Origin: Caulobacter sp. B11
GTDB taxonomy: Bacteria > Pseudomonadota > Alphaproteobacteria > Caulobacterales > Caulobacteraceae
NCBI RefSeq assembly: GCF_002737765.1
Contig: NZ_PEGG01000149.1
Location: 1-6,937, forward strand
Direction: 5' to 3'
DNA length: 6,937 nt
How positions within the stretch are numbered: position 1 is the stretch's first letter; every line of letters begins with the position of its first letter. The notes beneath the pieces were generated by a model that did not search any database, had not been told where the DNA came from, and saw only the letters and a program-made list of their open reading frames with translations. Position numbers and translations under genes: made by a program. This document shows, one piece after another, positions 6,610 to 6,937 of the stretch.

Positions 6610-6937
6610 ATGACCATCGGGGATTTGCTGGATCCGGGCGCTATTTCGTTGCGCGTGAGCGCGGCGAACAAGCGTCAGGTGCTCAATGTCATCGCCGACG
6701 TCGCCGCCGCGCCTTGGGCGTCGACGCCGAGGCGGCCTTTGACGGCCTGATGGAGCGCGAGGCGGCCAGTTCGACCGGCGTGGGCCAGGCGTCGCCCTGC
6801 CTCACGCCCGGCTGCCGGGTCTGGATCGGGTGCGGGCAGTGTTTCGTGCGTCTGGAAACGCCGGTGGCGTTCGGCGCGGTCGACGACAAGCCCGTCGACC
6901 TGCTGGTCGCCCTGTTCGCGCCGCCCGAGGCCAATTC
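6610..6937 (+). CDS. ptsN: PTS EIIA-Ntr (nitrogen regulatory IIA), 5' part, frame broken by three indels and cut by the window end
   Basis: EIIA-Ntr is the terminal phosphoacceptor of the nitrogen-branch phosphotransferase system (PtsP, PtsO, PtsN). From ATG 6610 the frame reads MTIGDLLDPGAISLRVSAANKRQVLNVIADVAA, a clear PtsN N-terminus, then runs into nonsense and a stop at 6748-6750. The rest of the protein is present in other frames. Bases 6711-6788 give ALGVDAEAAFDGLMEREAA and STGVGQ. Bases 6791-6841 give VALPHARLPGLDRVRAV, with the phosphorylated His codon at 6803-6805. Bases 6843-6937 give FVRLETPVAFGAVDDKPVDL and LVALFAPPEAN. The joins imply a lost C in CCC near 6707-6709, a lost G in GGG near 6788-6789, and an extra T at 6842-6844. 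Since the protein text is well conserved between the joins, sequencing error near a contig end is likelier than a true pseudogene. Confidence 0.85.

Overview
This is ordinary core-genome DNA from a high-GC alphaproteobacterium, most likely Caulobacterales (Caulobacter or Phenylobacterium type). That placement is an inference from protein style, codon use (third positions mostly G or C) and gene order. Every gene lies on the + strand. I found no mobile element, CRISPR array, tRNA or rRNA, and nothing that looks like a new defence or biosynthetic system.

Layout: (1) 1-588 is the 3' end of a ligD-type gene, the primase-polymerase domain of an NHEJ DNA ligase D, cut by the window edge. (2) 589-843 is a non-coding gap. 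(3) 844-3421 is a tight block: a short RNase D-type exonuclease, then lptC, lptA and lptB, which supply the inner-membrane tether, periplasmic bridge and ATPase of the lipopolysaccharide export machine. lptC and lptA overlap or nearly overlap, and lptB begins 3 nt after lptA. (4) 3422-3564 is a gap with an inverted repeat and a very strong Shine-Dalgarno, followed by full-length rpoN (sigma-54), 3565-5058. (5) 5059-5235 is a gap rich in hairpins, followed by an exoD-family membrane protein gene, 5236-5847. (6) 5897-6526 is a long-form ribosome hibernation factor (hpf). (7) 6610-6937 is the start of ptsN (EIIA-Ntr), cut by the window end and broken by three single-base indels.

The order rnd-lptC-lptA-lptB-rpoN-hpf-ptsN is the classic proteobacterial 'rpoN neighbourhood', which links envelope LPS export, sigma-54, ribosome hibernation and the nitrogen-branch PTS. 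The departure here is exoD between rpoN and hpf. The items most worth a second look are the ptsN frame breaks (probably sequence error near a contig end), the two mutually exclusive hairpins before exoD, the inverted repeat beside the rpoN ribosome-binding site, and a possible leaderless hpf transcript.
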